A DNA stretch of 64,000 nucleotides from Leptotrichia hongkongensis (GTDB taxonomy: Bacteria > Fusobacteriota > Fusobacteriia > Fusobacteriales > Leptotrichiaceae). Shown here piece by piece: positions 52,319-61,637 of the stretch. The stretch spans positions 62,001 through 126,000 of the forward strand of contig NZ_JBGORW010000007.1 in assembly GCF_041538065.1 (NCBI RefSeq), in the 5' to 3' direction. Below the pieces are notes generated by a model. The model made no database searches, was not told the origin of the DNA, and saw only the letters and a program-made list of their open reading frames with translations. Every line of letters begins with the position of its first letter. Within the stretch, counting starts at the first letter, position 1. Position numbers and translations under genes: made by a program.

Positions 52319-52544
52319 CACATTCCTTTTTTTTTAATTTTCTTTAAGTATTATCATTAATAATTTTTATTATAAATTATGCTGATTTTTTTGTTTTTTT
52401 AGAATAAAGGGAAATAATTTCTATCCTTTTTACAATCTTGGCTCGTTTAAGTATTTTTAATTTAATTACAACCGTTGGTTTAATTAAAATAAAATCAAGC
52501 AAAATTTAAAAATGTAAAATATAAATAGGAAAAATAAAGTTTTA

Positions 52545-52877
52545 TACTAAACCCCATTTAAATAACGAATTTATTACAAATTTTTCTAATAAAGGATAAA
52601 AAATATTTTCAAATAATTAAAACATAATTTTCACTTTTCAAACAGAATCTAGTACAAACTAATTCGTCGGAGCATTTTTCTGTGCTGGCAAAACTGTTTG
52701 AGCATAGCGAGTTTTTTGTCAGTGCAGAAAAATGTTGTAGACTAGCCATAGGTTGTAGGATTTGCGGCAATGAGCAATCCTACAAATATAAAAAATAAAA
52801 AAGTTGAATGATTATGAATTAACTATTGAACAATTCTATTATAAAGATTTATTCTCATTTTTAAACAGGGTTTAGTA
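52545..52877 (+). repeat. Intergenic element family A, copy 3 (most complete)
   Basis: 333 bp, bounded by imperfect terminal inverted repeats: TACTAAACCCCATTTAAAT at the left and, reading inward from the right end, TACTAAACCCTGTTTAAA. The outermost base pairs are TA. Inside are GTCGGAG and a 22-bp hairpin (52673-52695 with 52710-52734) with loop GTTTGAGCATAGC. Then follow AGACTAGCCATAGG and a 29-base hairpin at 52755-52783 (GTAGGATT...AATCCTAC). It fills the middle of a 585-bp gap between the methyltransferase and the amidohydrolase. The flanks (52322-52544 and 52878-52906) show nothing else. Confidence 0.82.
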
Positions 52878-52906
52878 TTAATCAATAAATCTTTAATAAA
52901 AAACTT

Positions 52907-54121
52907 TTATTTCAAATATTCTAAAATATTTTTTAATTGTAATCCTATTCCGATTTTTAAACTTTCTTCATCAATATTAAATTTTGGATGGTGCAAATCG
53001 TAAATTAAGCCTTTTTCTTCCACTCTTGTTCCTAGTCTAAAAAAACATCCAGGGATTTCATTTAGGAAATAACTAACATCTTCAACATCCATTCTAGGCT
53101 GTTTTATTAATTCCAGAGCATTTTCGCCGTATAAGTCGACAATATTATTTTCTACTTTTTTTGTCATTTCTTCGTTGTTAATTACAGGAGCATAGCCACG
53201 CTTAATATCCACATTTACTGTTCCGCCTAGTGATTCTACAAATTTAGGCAGGTCTTTTTCAAGTGTTTCGATTATAAATGTTCTTGTTTCTTCAGACATT
53301 GTTCTTGCAGTTCCTTTCATTTCTACTTTATCGCAGACTACATTATCAGCAAAGCCTCCATTGAATGCTCCGATTGTAATTACAGATTCTTCTCTTGGAT
53401 CAATTCTTCTGCTAACTATTGACTGCAAGAATTCCATAACTTTTGCTCCGATTAAGATTGCATCAACTCCTTTGTGGGGCAATGCGGCGTGGGCAGAAAT
53501 ACCATTTATTGTAAGATGTATTCTTGCTGATGAAGCGTGTGCCTTTCCATACTTTATCCCAATTTTTCCAAGTTCTATTTCTGGAGCCATGTGCAATGCA
53601 AAAAAGGCATCTATTTTTCGGTTTGTATCATTTTCAAATTTTAATGCTCCATTTTTTATCATTCTATCAGCACCGCCAGTTGTTTCTTCTGCTGGCTGAA
53701 AGAAAAATCTCACAGTTCCATGCCATTTATCCTTGTTATCTGCCAAAATCTTTGCTACTCCAAGCTGAATAGTTGTATGTGCATCATGTCCGCAAGCATG
53801 CATTTTTCCAATATTTTTTGACTTGTATTCAACTTCATTTTCTTCAAAAATTGGCAATGCGTCAATGTCTGCACGAGTCGCAACTGTCTTATTTTCCATA
53901 TTTTCCTTATCATTGTAGATTGTTGCAACAACTCCAGTATTTATAATTTCAAAAAATTCAATCCCATTTTCTGTCAAAAATTTCTTTATTAATTTACTCG
54001 TTTCAATTTCTTCATCCCCAAGTTCAGGATTTTCGTGAATAGTTCGTCTAACTTTTACCATTTCATCATAAATTTTATCCACATTTTCTTTTATAAACTC
54101 GTTAATTTTAAGCAATTCCAT
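52907..54121 (-). CDS. M20 family amidohydrolase (N-acyl amino acid / hippurate hydrolase type)
   Basis: 404 residues. IHENPELGDEEIETSKLIKK near the N-terminus, ADIDALPI, MHACGHDAHTTIQLG with metal-ligand Cys and His residues, FFFQPAEETTGGADRMI with the catalytic Glu, and late LIYDLHHPKFNIDEE. The dimerisation domain (ARIHLTINGISAHAALPHKG) is intact. It removes acyl or related groups from amino acids or peptides in the cytoplasm, with two divalent ions. Ribosome binding site GATGAGGG. Confidence 0.92.
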   Translation of the reverse strand: MELLKINEFIKENVDKIYDEMVKVRRTIHENPELGDEEIETSKLIKKFLTENGIEFFEIINTGVVATIYNDKENMENKTVATRADIDALPIFEENEVEYKSKNIGKMHACGHDAHTTIQLGVAKILADNKDKWHGTVRFFFQPAEETTGGADRMIKNGALKFENDTNRKIDAFFALHMAPEIELGKIGIKYGKAHASSARIHLTINGISAHAALPHKGVDAILIGAKVMEFLQSIVSRRIDPREESVITIGAFNGGFADNVVCDKVEMKGTARTMSEETRTFIIETLEKDLPKFVESLGGTVNVDIKRGYAPVINNEEMTKKVENNIVDLYGENALELIKQPRMDVEDVSYFLNEIPGCFFRLGTRVEEKGLIYDLHHPKFNIDEESLKIGIGLQLKNILEYLK

Positions 54122-54295
54122 TTTTCCCTCATCCCTTTCTAAATCTCTGTTTTTTTATAATTTTATTATATCAAAAAATACTGCCTTTGTAAATTTTTGA
54201 AAAATAAATGACAATATTTTAAATTGTAATGTAATTACATAAATCGCAATACTAATTACGACATTAAATCTATAGTGTAAATTTTCATTATAGAT

Positions 54296-55051
54296 TTACC
54301 ATTCATTTACAGAATATAAAAGAGCAAGCCTAATTTGTGTTAAAAGCTCTTTCGAAAGGTTATCATATTCAATTTCAAGCCCTTTTTTATATGCATAATA
54401 AGGAGGGCTGTCATTCCAGGATCCCATTCCGCCAAAAACATCAGAAATATCTGAGGCATAAAAAAGATATTTGTTAATTTTGGGTAATTCAGAAAAATAT
54501 AGTCCATAAAAAGTTTTTTGTATATTTTCAACCTTTTCTCCATTTAAAATATCAATAGCTTTTCTAAAGATATTTCCAAAATTTTGAAAATCAATTTTAT
54601 CAGCTAAAATTGCTATTCTATTCAATACATCTTTAAAATTTTCGGTATTATCATAAAATTTAGGTTTTGATTTTAGAGGAAGTTTCCATTCATGTTCTGT
54701 GTAAGTAATGTACCATTCATTATTGTAATCTTCCCATTTTGGAGTAAAATAAGTAACTAATTTATTGTCAAAAAAGCAGACTATACTAGCTTGACTTATA
54801 TTAGTAAAATTAAGAGAATCACTATCTTTTATAGGTAAAGGAATTAAGAACTTAATATTTTGTAATCCTCTATCAATACAATAATCAAACCATTCTTCAA
54901 CATTTTTAGCCTTATATTTTTTATTATTAAAAAATATGAAAGTAGATTTTTTTTCATAATATACAGGTTTATATTTAATTCTGCTTCTTTTTTTTAAAGC
55001 ACTTTTAGTAGCCAGCACAATATTACATATTTGTGCTATTTCACCATTCAT
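54296..55051 (-). CDS. Unknown protein, C-terminal GMGSWND motif
   Basis: 251 residues. The C-terminal DVFGGMGSWNDSPPYYAYKK followed by EYDNLSKELLTQIRLALLYS is a pattern I have seen in uncharacterised bacterial proteins, some near polymorphic toxin loci, but I cannot name the family with confidence. No signal peptide. The frame extends to ATG 55066, but TGGAGG lies there, so the downstream ATG at 55051 is chosen. It stands alone, so immunity function is speculation. Confidence 0.65.
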   Translation of the reverse strand: MNGEIAQICNIVLATKSALKKRSRIKYKPVYYEKKSTFIFFNNKKYKAKNVEEWFDYCIDRGLQNIKFLIPLPIKDSDSLNFTNISQASIVCFFDNKLVTYFTPKWEDYNNEWYITYTEHEWKLPLKSKPKFYDNTENFKDVLNRIAILADKIDFQNFGNIFRKAIDILNGEKVENIQKTFYGLYFSELPKINKYLFYASDISDVFGGMGSWNDSPPYYAYKKGLEIEYDNLSKELLTQIRLALLYSVNEW

Positions 55052-55325
55052 AAAATTAACCTCCATTTTAATATTTATTATCTGTCATTTTATTTTTTAT
55101 TGGACAACAAATCTAAAGTCATAAAATAAACAAAATTTTTACTGTATAATTTATTTTACTACAATTTCAAAAAAAATTAAATATATGTAATTAAAGAAAA
55201 AAACTATAGTAATATCATAGAGAAATTTGAATAAAAATTCTTAAATATATGCTATAATTAAGTATATTAATCAAAATTTATTTGAAATAGATTTAATATT
55301 CCAAAAATATTAAAAAGGAGCTGCT

Positions 55326-56021
55326 ATGAAAAAATTAAATTTAAGAATAGAAGAAAAAGAGTGTATTTTGTATATAAAAGAAAATAAAAATCCAGACTAC
55401 ATTTTAATACAGCCTGTAGACGAAAATGATATCAAAGTTCTAGATAATGAAGTGAAATATATTTCTGAAAATACAAATAAAAATTTTAGTCTTGCTGCAT
55501 TTAAAATAAATGACTGGAACAGCGAACTAACTCCGTGGGAGATGCCACTTCTTCGTGGAAAAGGAAACTTTGGAAATGGAGCTGATAAAACGTTGAAGTT
55601 TATAAAGGAAAAATTGATTTCAAGTTTGGCAGAATTTATGGATATTCAAGATAAGAATGTGAAATATATTTTAGGCGGATATTCTCTTGCTGGATTATTT
55701 TCTCTGTGGAGTGGTTATGAGACTAATACTTTTTATGGAGTAGCAGGCGTTTCTCCTTCTGTGTGGTATGAGGGCTGGATAGATTTTGTAAAAAATGCTG
55801 AACTGAAGGCAAATAATGTATATCTGAGCCTTGGAAAACTGGAAGAAACTTCTAAACATAAAATATTAGCTAAAATTGGTGACAATATAAGAGAGTATTC
55901 TGAAATATTGAAAAATTCTGAAATTGAAAAAAGTATTTTGGAATGGAATGAGGGAAATCATTTTAATGATTCAGATATACGAACTGGAAAAGGATTTGTT
56001 TGGATTTTAGAAAATTGTTAA
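55326..56021 (+). CDS. Alpha/beta-hydrolase, esterase D-like
   Basis: 231 residues. The nucleophile Ser is in LGGYSLAGLFSLWSGYETN (GxSxxG) near residue 122 and the His in EWNEGNHFND near the C-terminus, with the acid likely in the preceding strand. It resembles the putative esterase family (EsD/FrsA type), and lacks a signal peptide, so it is cytoplasmic. Substrate unknown. It lies upstream of the folded mini-ORF locus on the other strand. Ribosome binding site AAAAGGAG. Confidence 0.82.
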   Translation: MKKLNLRIEEKECILYIKENKNPDYILIQPVDENDIKVLDNEVKYISENTNKNFSLAAFKINDWNSELTPWEMPLLRGKGNFGNGADKTLKFIKEKLISSLAEFMDIQDKNVKYILGGYSLAGLFSLWSGYETNTFYGVAGVSPSVWYEGWIDFVKNAELKANNVYLSLGKLEETSKHKILAKIGDNIREYSEILKNSEIEKSILEWNEGNHFNDSDIRTGKGFVWILENC

Positions 56022-56088
56022 TTTTATTCACTTAAATTATTTAAATCCCCTAAGGGTAGAGGCAGAGGTGAAATTCGAGATTTTTCGA

Positions 56089-56154
56089 CTATCTAGTTAA
56101 TCTGTAAACAATATACATAATAACTAGAAGTCTAATAAGTTCATCGCTATTCAC
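56089..56154 (-). CDS. 21-residue hydrophobic mini-ORF, candidate type I toxin or small membrane peptide
   Basis: GTG at 56154 lies nine bases after a perfect AAAGGAGG. The encoded peptide begins with Met-Asn-Ser-Asp-Glu, continues with a hydrophobic stretch LIRLLVIMYIVYRL and ends with basic residues (Thr-Arg). That is compatible with a single-pass membrane peptide. The strong ribosome binding site within a folded region is the main reason to call it real; no ATG is available. No homologue is known to me. Confidence 0.45.
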   Translation of the reverse strand: MNSDELIRLLVIMYIVYRLTR

Positions 56155-56212
56155 TGCTCTAAACCTCCTTTGTATTAAAGTATGAGTTATTGGAACTCAT
56201 TAAAATTATTAT

Positions 56213-56240
56213 AACAAAAAAAACTGGAAAACTCCAGTTT
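56213..56240 (-). terminator. Terminator downstream of the 629-residue DKNYY gene
   Basis: On the minus strand, AAACTGG (56234-56240) pairs with CCAGTTT (56221-56227), followed by eight or more T. It lies about 100 bp after the stop of the DKNYY gene and just before the mini-ORF locus promoter region. Confidence 0.75.
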
Positions 56241-56343
56241 AATTTGCCAATATTTTTTTACTTTAATACAAAGTTTTTCCCTTAGGGCTTTTAACAATTT
56301 AATTATATCATATTTTCAAAAAAAGTCAATTGTAAAATAAATA

Positions 56344-58233
56344 TCATTTTTTTGTTTTATACACTTTTTTCTTATCCTTTATTTTGTACCCGTTATTATT
56401 TTCATTTTCATTATAATGTTTATCAAGTGTTTTTACATTTGCCTCCTTAAAAATTTTACCTTTGTAATAGGTATTATTCTTATCTTTTGCATAATCATCA
56501 TTCATTATTTCAAAACTTTTAATATCAGCATTTTTAATTTTCTTTATCATTTTTTCTTTATCTGAAAAATAGAAAATATTTTTATCATCTTTAAAATAAT
56601 TAAGTTCCATCATATCAAATTTTTTAGGATTTGCATCACTTAATTCATTTATTTTATAATCAATTCCTCTAAAATTGAAAACAGTAGCAATTTTATCATC
56701 ATCTGCATTTAAAGTATAAACAGCATTTTTATCTTTAAAAACATAAGGATAATTTGTAATTTCTTCAAAACTATTAAAATCAATATTCTTAATATTTTTA
56801 TTAATTTTAATTGTTTTTATGCTACTCTCTTTAGTTAATATGTAAATTCCATTTTTATCTTTTATTATAGAATTATCGTAAGATTCATTTAATACTTTAA
56901 AACTATTTCTATCTATTTTTTCTAATATATCGCCTTTATAATAAATATTATTTTTATCTTTTCCAAAATAAGAATTTTCTTCTAGTATTGCAAAACTTTT
57001 GAAATTTACATCTTCTATTTTTTTTAATTTTCCATTTTTATTATAATAAATGTTAGTTTTGTCCTTATAATATCTGTTATCAATATGTTCAAAAGTGTTT
57101 ATATCAACTGTTAAAGGTGCTATTTCAACTTCTTTTTCCTCAAAATTAAAAATTTCGTACAATGTATCTTTTATTTTGATGAAGTCATTTTCAATTATTT
57201 CAACATCATCGGGATTAACATTTTTTACTTTTTTCCATTTAAAGTACAAATTATTTTTATCCTTTTTATATCTTGTCATAGAAATATTTTGATAAGTCTC
57301 AATATCCAAATCCTCTAACTTATGAAGTTTATAATTCTCCAAATAATAAACATTATTTTTATCCTTGAAATAATCATCCAACATTTCGTTGGCTATTCCA
57401 AAACTTTCTATATCTATCTCATCATTTCTAAATTTTATTAAAGTTTTTTTATTCTCATCAATATAATAGATACCATTTTTATCTTTTATCAAATTTTCAG
57501 GTTCTGATATTCTATTTTCATAAATAACTTTAATGCTATTAATGTCTAAACCTTTTATTTGTTGATTTTCAAAATAAACATTATTTTTATCTCTTAAAAT
57601 ATTTTCACTTAATTCATTAACACTGTTTCTATCTGCATTTTCCATTTTCAACATTTTATCTTCAGAAAAATAGTAAACATTGTTTTTATCCCGATAATAT
57701 TTATTATCAAGATAGCTACGTCCATTTATTTTTTCAAAAGTTTTTGCATCTACATTTTTTATTTGTAAAATTTTCCCACCTTTTTGGAAATAAATATCAT
57801 TTTTATTTTTATAAATAGTTGGATCTTCACGTGAAATTACTTTAAAATCATTAAAATCTATATCAATTTCGTTTTCTTTAAAATTTATAATTTTTAATTT
57901 ATCATAATTTTTTCCAAAAGTATAAATTCCATTTTTATCTTTAAACATTGTAATATAATATCCTTCAACTACTTCAAAAGTTTTTGGATCTATTTTATTT
58001 AATTTTTCATCCCAATAATAAACATAATTTTTATCTTTTGCAATATGATAACCCAAAATCTCAAATGTTTTCGCATCTGCATTCAGCAATTTTTCTAATC
58101 CATTTTCTGTTCTATAGTACACACTATTTCCATTAATTTTATAAATAGGAATCACACGAATATCTGCATTCACAATACTCCCTACCAAAACAAACAAAAG
58201 CAGAATTTTTAACAAATGTCCTTTAATGTTCAC
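56344..58233 (-). CDS. Secreted DKNYY-repeat protein (629 residues)
   Basis: A signal peptide (leader LLKILLLFVLVGSIVNA) is followed by about fourteen tandem units of roughly 35-45 residues centred on KDKNNVYY, with preceding DAKTFEIL. This is the DKNYY repeat family seen in Fusobacteria; function unknown, likely exported or surface-exposed. The start codon is GTG at 58233, supported by AAAGGAGA nine bases upstream. It is the last of three related genes in a row, with short 60-65 bp gaps. It ends with a Lys-rich tail (IKDKKKVYKTKK). Confidence 0.88.
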   Translation of the reverse strand: MNIKGHLLKILLLFVLVGSIVNADIRVIPIYKINGNSVYYRTENGLEKLLNADAKTFEILGYHIAKDKNYVYYWDEKLNKIDPKTFEVVEGYYITMFKDKNGIYTFGKNYDKLKIINFKENEIDIDFNDFKVISREDPTIYKNKNDIYFQKGGKILQIKNVDAKTFEKINGRSYLDNKYYRDKNNVYYFSEDKMLKMENADRNSVNELSENILRDKNNVYFENQQIKGLDINSIKVIYENRISEPENLIKDKNGIYYIDENKKTLIKFRNDEIDIESFGIANEMLDDYFKDKNNVYYLENYKLHKLEDLDIETYQNISMTRYKKDKNNLYFKWKKVKNVNPDDVEIIENDFIKIKDTLYEIFNFEEKEVEIAPLTVDINTFEHIDNRYYKDKTNIYYNKNGKLKKIEDVNFKSFAILEENSYFGKDKNNIYYKGDILEKIDRNSFKVLNESYDNSIIKDKNGIYILTKESSIKTIKINKNIKNIDFNSFEEITNYPYVFKDKNAVYTLNADDDKIATVFNFRGIDYKINELSDANPKKFDMMELNYFKDDKNIFYFSDKEKMIKKIKNADIKSFEIMNDDYAKDKNNTYYKGKIFKEANVKTLDKHYNENENNNGYKIKDKKKVYKTKK

Positions 58234-58297
58234 AACGACTCTCCTTTTTTATTCTCAAGTTTTTGATTTATTAACAATTTAAATAAAATAATTTCTA

Positions 58298-61200
58298 TTA
58301 TTTAATCTCCATTTCCTCTTCAAATTCCTTTGGATTTTTCCCTTCCATTTTCTTCCCTTCGAAATAAACGTTATTCTTATCTTTTCCGTATTTTCCAGTC
58401 ATTGTTACCCTAAAACTGTCTTTATCTGCTCCATTTATTTTTACAAATTTATTTCCATCCATAAAATAAACGCCATTCTTATCTTTGAAATAATAGGAAC
58501 TGTCCATTGGCGAATAAATTCTTTCAAGAGTTTCTAAATCAATGCCTTTACTATCCAATCGAGTTACTTCTATTGTTTTTTTGTTATCTTCAGTTTCAGT
58601 AAATTTATAAACACCATTTTTATCAGATAGTATTATTTCATACCATAATCCGCCATCAAAATAACTAAAATTATCAGAGCTGATTCCTTTTAATTTTTTT
58701 CCTTTATAGTAAACGTTATCTTTGTATTTTATCCACGTTCCCTCCAGTTCTATAATTGACCATTCCTCATCTCTATTTTCAATATCTTTAAAATCCATTC
58801 CAACTATCTTTTTACCGTTAAAATAGACATAATTTTTATCTTTGTAAAAACCAGCATATTCTACTTTTTCAAATGAACTAGCCTCTGCCCCTTCTATTTT
58901 TTCAAATTTATCCACGTCAAAATAATAAACATTTTTGCTATCTTTAAAATATCCCAAATCTAAGTTTTTTAGATTTTTGAAATCAATTTTTATATTGATT
59001 GGAACTATTTTAAATTTGTATTTTCCCTCGTCTTCTTCAATTTTATAAATACCATTTTTATCCCTTATAAGATTAGCCCGCATTTTTTCAAAAGTTTTTG
59101 CATCTATTTCTTCTAATTTCTTATTATTTAGATAAATATAATCTTTATCTTTTGAGAAATTACCATAACCAGTATAACTTGAATCTAAAATTTCAAAAGT
59201 TTTTAAATCAGTATTTTCTATTTTATAAAGATTATTATCTGATTCATAATAAACATAATTTTTATCTTTATAATAGTTGCCATCAATATGTTCAAAAGTT
59301 TTTAAATCTAATCCTTTTATATTTAGTTTTCGAACTTTTATTTCTATATTTTCATTTTCTTTTTCAATATCTTCTAAGAAATATAGTCCATTTTTATCTT
59401 TTACTATTTCATAACTTAATTTTTTAAATGTCTTTGGATCAATTCCGTTTAATTTATATTCAAATATATAAAGGTTTTTATCATCTCTCGCAAAAGTATC
59501 ATCCACCATTTCAAATGTTTTCGGATTTACATAGGATAATTTTTTGAATTTTATTTTACCATCTCTGTTATCCACAAAATAAACATTGTTTTTGTCTTTA
59601 TAATATTTGCTATAATGTCCTCCAGCAAATTCCAAAGTTGCAATATCTACTCCTTCTATATTTTGCACTCTTGGTATGAAAGTTATGCCATCCTCTGCTC
59701 TATCCAAATAAAAAACATTCTTATAATCTTTTATAAAATTCAAATCACTGTTCAATACTTCAAATCCTTTTGGACTAACACCTTCCAACCTCTGTTTGTC
59801 AACATATACGCTATTTTTATCTTTTGAAAAAATTCCCAGTTCAAATGTATCAGCATCTGCTCCTTCCAGTTTTTTTAATTCCTGTTTATCTTCAGTCATA
59901 TCGACATAATAAACCGAATTTTTATCTTTATAAAATGCTTCTTTAAAAATATCCTCAAAACTTGCCACATCAATGTTCAAATTTTTTATTGCTCTTATTT
60001 TAGTTTTTCCATCATCTGTCGTATAAATCTCATAAACATTTTTATTATCCTTCAAGTAGTTATCATCAAAAATTTTAAGCCCTTCAATACCAACAGAATC
60101 TAGCTTTTCTCCATCATAATAAACATTTTTCCTATCTACCCCATAATTTCCGTTTACAATTTGAAATGTATTTTTATCAGCATTTTTTACTATTTTTACT
60201 TTCCCATTTTCATTATCTACAAAATATACGTTATTTCTGTCTTTTATATAACTACTATAAGAAGAATTGTTATTATCCAAAAATACTAAACTATTTACAT
60301 CAATATTCAAATTTATTTTATTAATTTTTCCATTAGAAAAATAATACAGATTATTTTTATCTTTTACAAAATCATTCAACTCAAGCACTTTATCAGCACT
60401 TTTAACATCAATTTCACTTTTGATTTTTTTTAAATCATTATCTGAACGATAATAAAAACTGTTTTTATCTTTATAGTAGTTCAAAATTCCAAAATACTTA
60501 AATGTACTAAAATCAATGTTCAAATTATTTATTTTTTTTGCTTCAATTTTATCGTTTTTCCTGTCATACAAATCGCTATTGCTATTAAATGTCAAATAGT
60601 AATTATTTTCGCTTTGAAGAATATAATTATCCTGTCCCATTTCTTCAATAACTCTAACATTATTCGGATTAATTCCGTTTATTTTTTCACCAATATAATA
60701 AATTCCATTTTTATCTTTTCCAAATTCCTCGCTCAAAGTAATAAAGCTGTTCCTATCAATATTTGGTAATTTTATAAAACCTTGTCCATCAGGAAAATCA
60801 TTACTGTATTTAATAACAAAAATATTATTTTTATCTCTAAAATAATAAGTATCTCCCATTATCTCAAAACTTTTTGCATCAGCATCTTTAATATCCTCAT
60901 TTCCTGTAATGTAAAAAACTCTATTTTTATCTTTCCCTATAAAATTTCCGAACGTTTTAATACTCGCAGAATCCACATTTTCCATTTTTCTTCCTTTGTA
61001 ATAAACATTATTTTTATCTTTTGCGATATAATTACCCAAAACCTCAAAAGAATTTTTATCTGCTCCTTGTATTTTTTCCAAATTCTCATAGGCATAGTAA
61101 ATATTATTTTTATCAACAAAATAATCTATGCTCGTAACATCTTTGCCATTTTCTAAAGCTCTAAAAGTTTTAACATCAAGTCCATCTAAAGATATTTTTT

Positions 61201-61570
61201 TTGTATTTATTTTATTATCCGAAGATATTGGTATACTATCTGTAATCTCAGCTTCAATTTTATATACATTTTTACTATCTTTTACATAATTTTCTTTTAC
61301 TGTTTCAAATCCTTCAGGCAAAACATCTTTAAGTTTTTTACCATAAAAATAAACATATTTATTATCTTTTGCATAATAATCGCCAATAAGCTCTCTATCT
61401 TCCTTTAAAGGTTCAAAACTTTCAATATCTACATCTTTTACTTTGGATTTAATCTCATAATATGGCATTTTATAATAAATTTCACCATTTTCCTTTAAAT
61501 ATTCCGCATTTGCAATGCTTCCTGCTAGGATAAATAAAATTAATATTTTTAATAAATTTTTTCTTTTCAT
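58298..61570 (-). CDS. Secreted DKNYY-repeat protein (1090 residues)
   Basis: The largest of the three paralogues. Leader KNLLKILILFILAGSIANA, then about 27 units around KDKNxVYY, often with DxKTFExL before and the next short strand after. No anchor, catalytic motif or C-terminal domain is seen. Repeats are degenerate, not identical, so the gene is old rather than freshly duplicated. ATG at 61570 follows AAAGGAGTAAG. Probably co-transcribed with the flanking DKNYY genes. Confidence 0.9.
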   Translation of the reverse strand: MKRKNLLKILILFILAGSIANAEYLKENGEIYYKMPYYEIKSKVKDVDIESFEPLKEDRELIGDYYAKDNKYVYFYGKKLKDVLPEGFETVKENYVKDSKNVYKIEAEITDSIPISSDNKINTKKISLDGLDVKTFRALENGKDVTSIDYFVDKNNIYYAYENLEKIQGADKNSFEVLGNYIAKDKNNVYYKGRKMENVDSASIKTFGNFIGKDKNRVFYITGNEDIKDADAKSFEIMGDTYYFRDKNNIFVIKYSNDFPDGQGFIKLPNIDRNSFITLSEEFGKDKNGIYYIGEKINGINPNNVRVIEEMGQDNYILQSENNYYLTFNSNSDLYDRKNDKIEAKKINNLNIDFSTFKYFGILNYYKDKNSFYYRSDNDLKKIKSEIDVKSADKVLELNDFVKDKNNLYYFSNGKINKINLNIDVNSLVFLDNNNSSYSSYIKDRNNVYFVDNENGKVKIVKNADKNTFQIVNGNYGVDRKNVYYDGEKLDSVGIEGLKIFDDNYLKDNKNVYEIYTTDDGKTKIRAIKNLNIDVASFEDIFKEAFYKDKNSVYYVDMTEDKQELKKLEGADADTFELGIFSKDKNSVYVDKQRLEGVSPKGFEVLNSDLNFIKDYKNVFYLDRAEDGITFIPRVQNIEGVDIATLEFAGGHYSKYYKDKNNVYFVDNRDGKIKFKKLSYVNPKTFEMVDDTFARDDKNLYIFEYKLNGIDPKTFKKLSYEIVKDKNGLYFLEDIEKENENIEIKVRKLNIKGLDLKTFEHIDGNYYKDKNYVYYESDNNLYKIENTDLKTFEILDSSYTGYGNFSKDKDYIYLNNKKLEEIDAKTFEKMRANLIRDKNGIYKIEEDEGKYKFKIVPINIKIDFKNLKNLDLGYFKDSKNVYYFDVDKFEKIEGAEASSFEKVEYAGFYKDKNYVYFNGKKIVGMDFKDIENRDEEWSIIELEGTWIKYKDNVYYKGKKLKGISSDNFSYFDGGLWYEIILSDKNGVYKFTETEDNKKTIEVTRLDSKGIDLETLERIYSPMDSSYYFKDKNGVYFMDGNKFVKINGADKDSFRVTMTGKYGKDKNNVYFEGKKMEGKNPKEFEEEMEIK

Positions 61571-61637
61571 ACACTTACTCCTTTTTTTATAATCTTTAAT
61601 TTTTAGAAATAAAATACCTTTTTAACTTTTCAACTTT

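Larger units (their letters stand above)
56041..56290 (-). other. Highly structured locus with nested inverted repeats around a mini-ORF
   Basis: Four nested inverted pairs: CCCTAAGGG at 56048-56056 with CCCTTAGGG at 56279-56287; a perfect 14-bp pair at 56168-56181 and 56260-56273 (CTTTGTATTAAAGT and its complement); ATGAGTT/AACTCAT at 56182-56200; and the terminator hairpin at 56221-56240. On the minus strand the 14-bp repeat includes the first bases of the ribosome binding site of the mini-ORF, so an RNA covering this region would hide its translation start. This arrangement resembles type I toxin mRNAs. It fills the 322-bp gap after the esterase gene. Confidence 0.55.
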
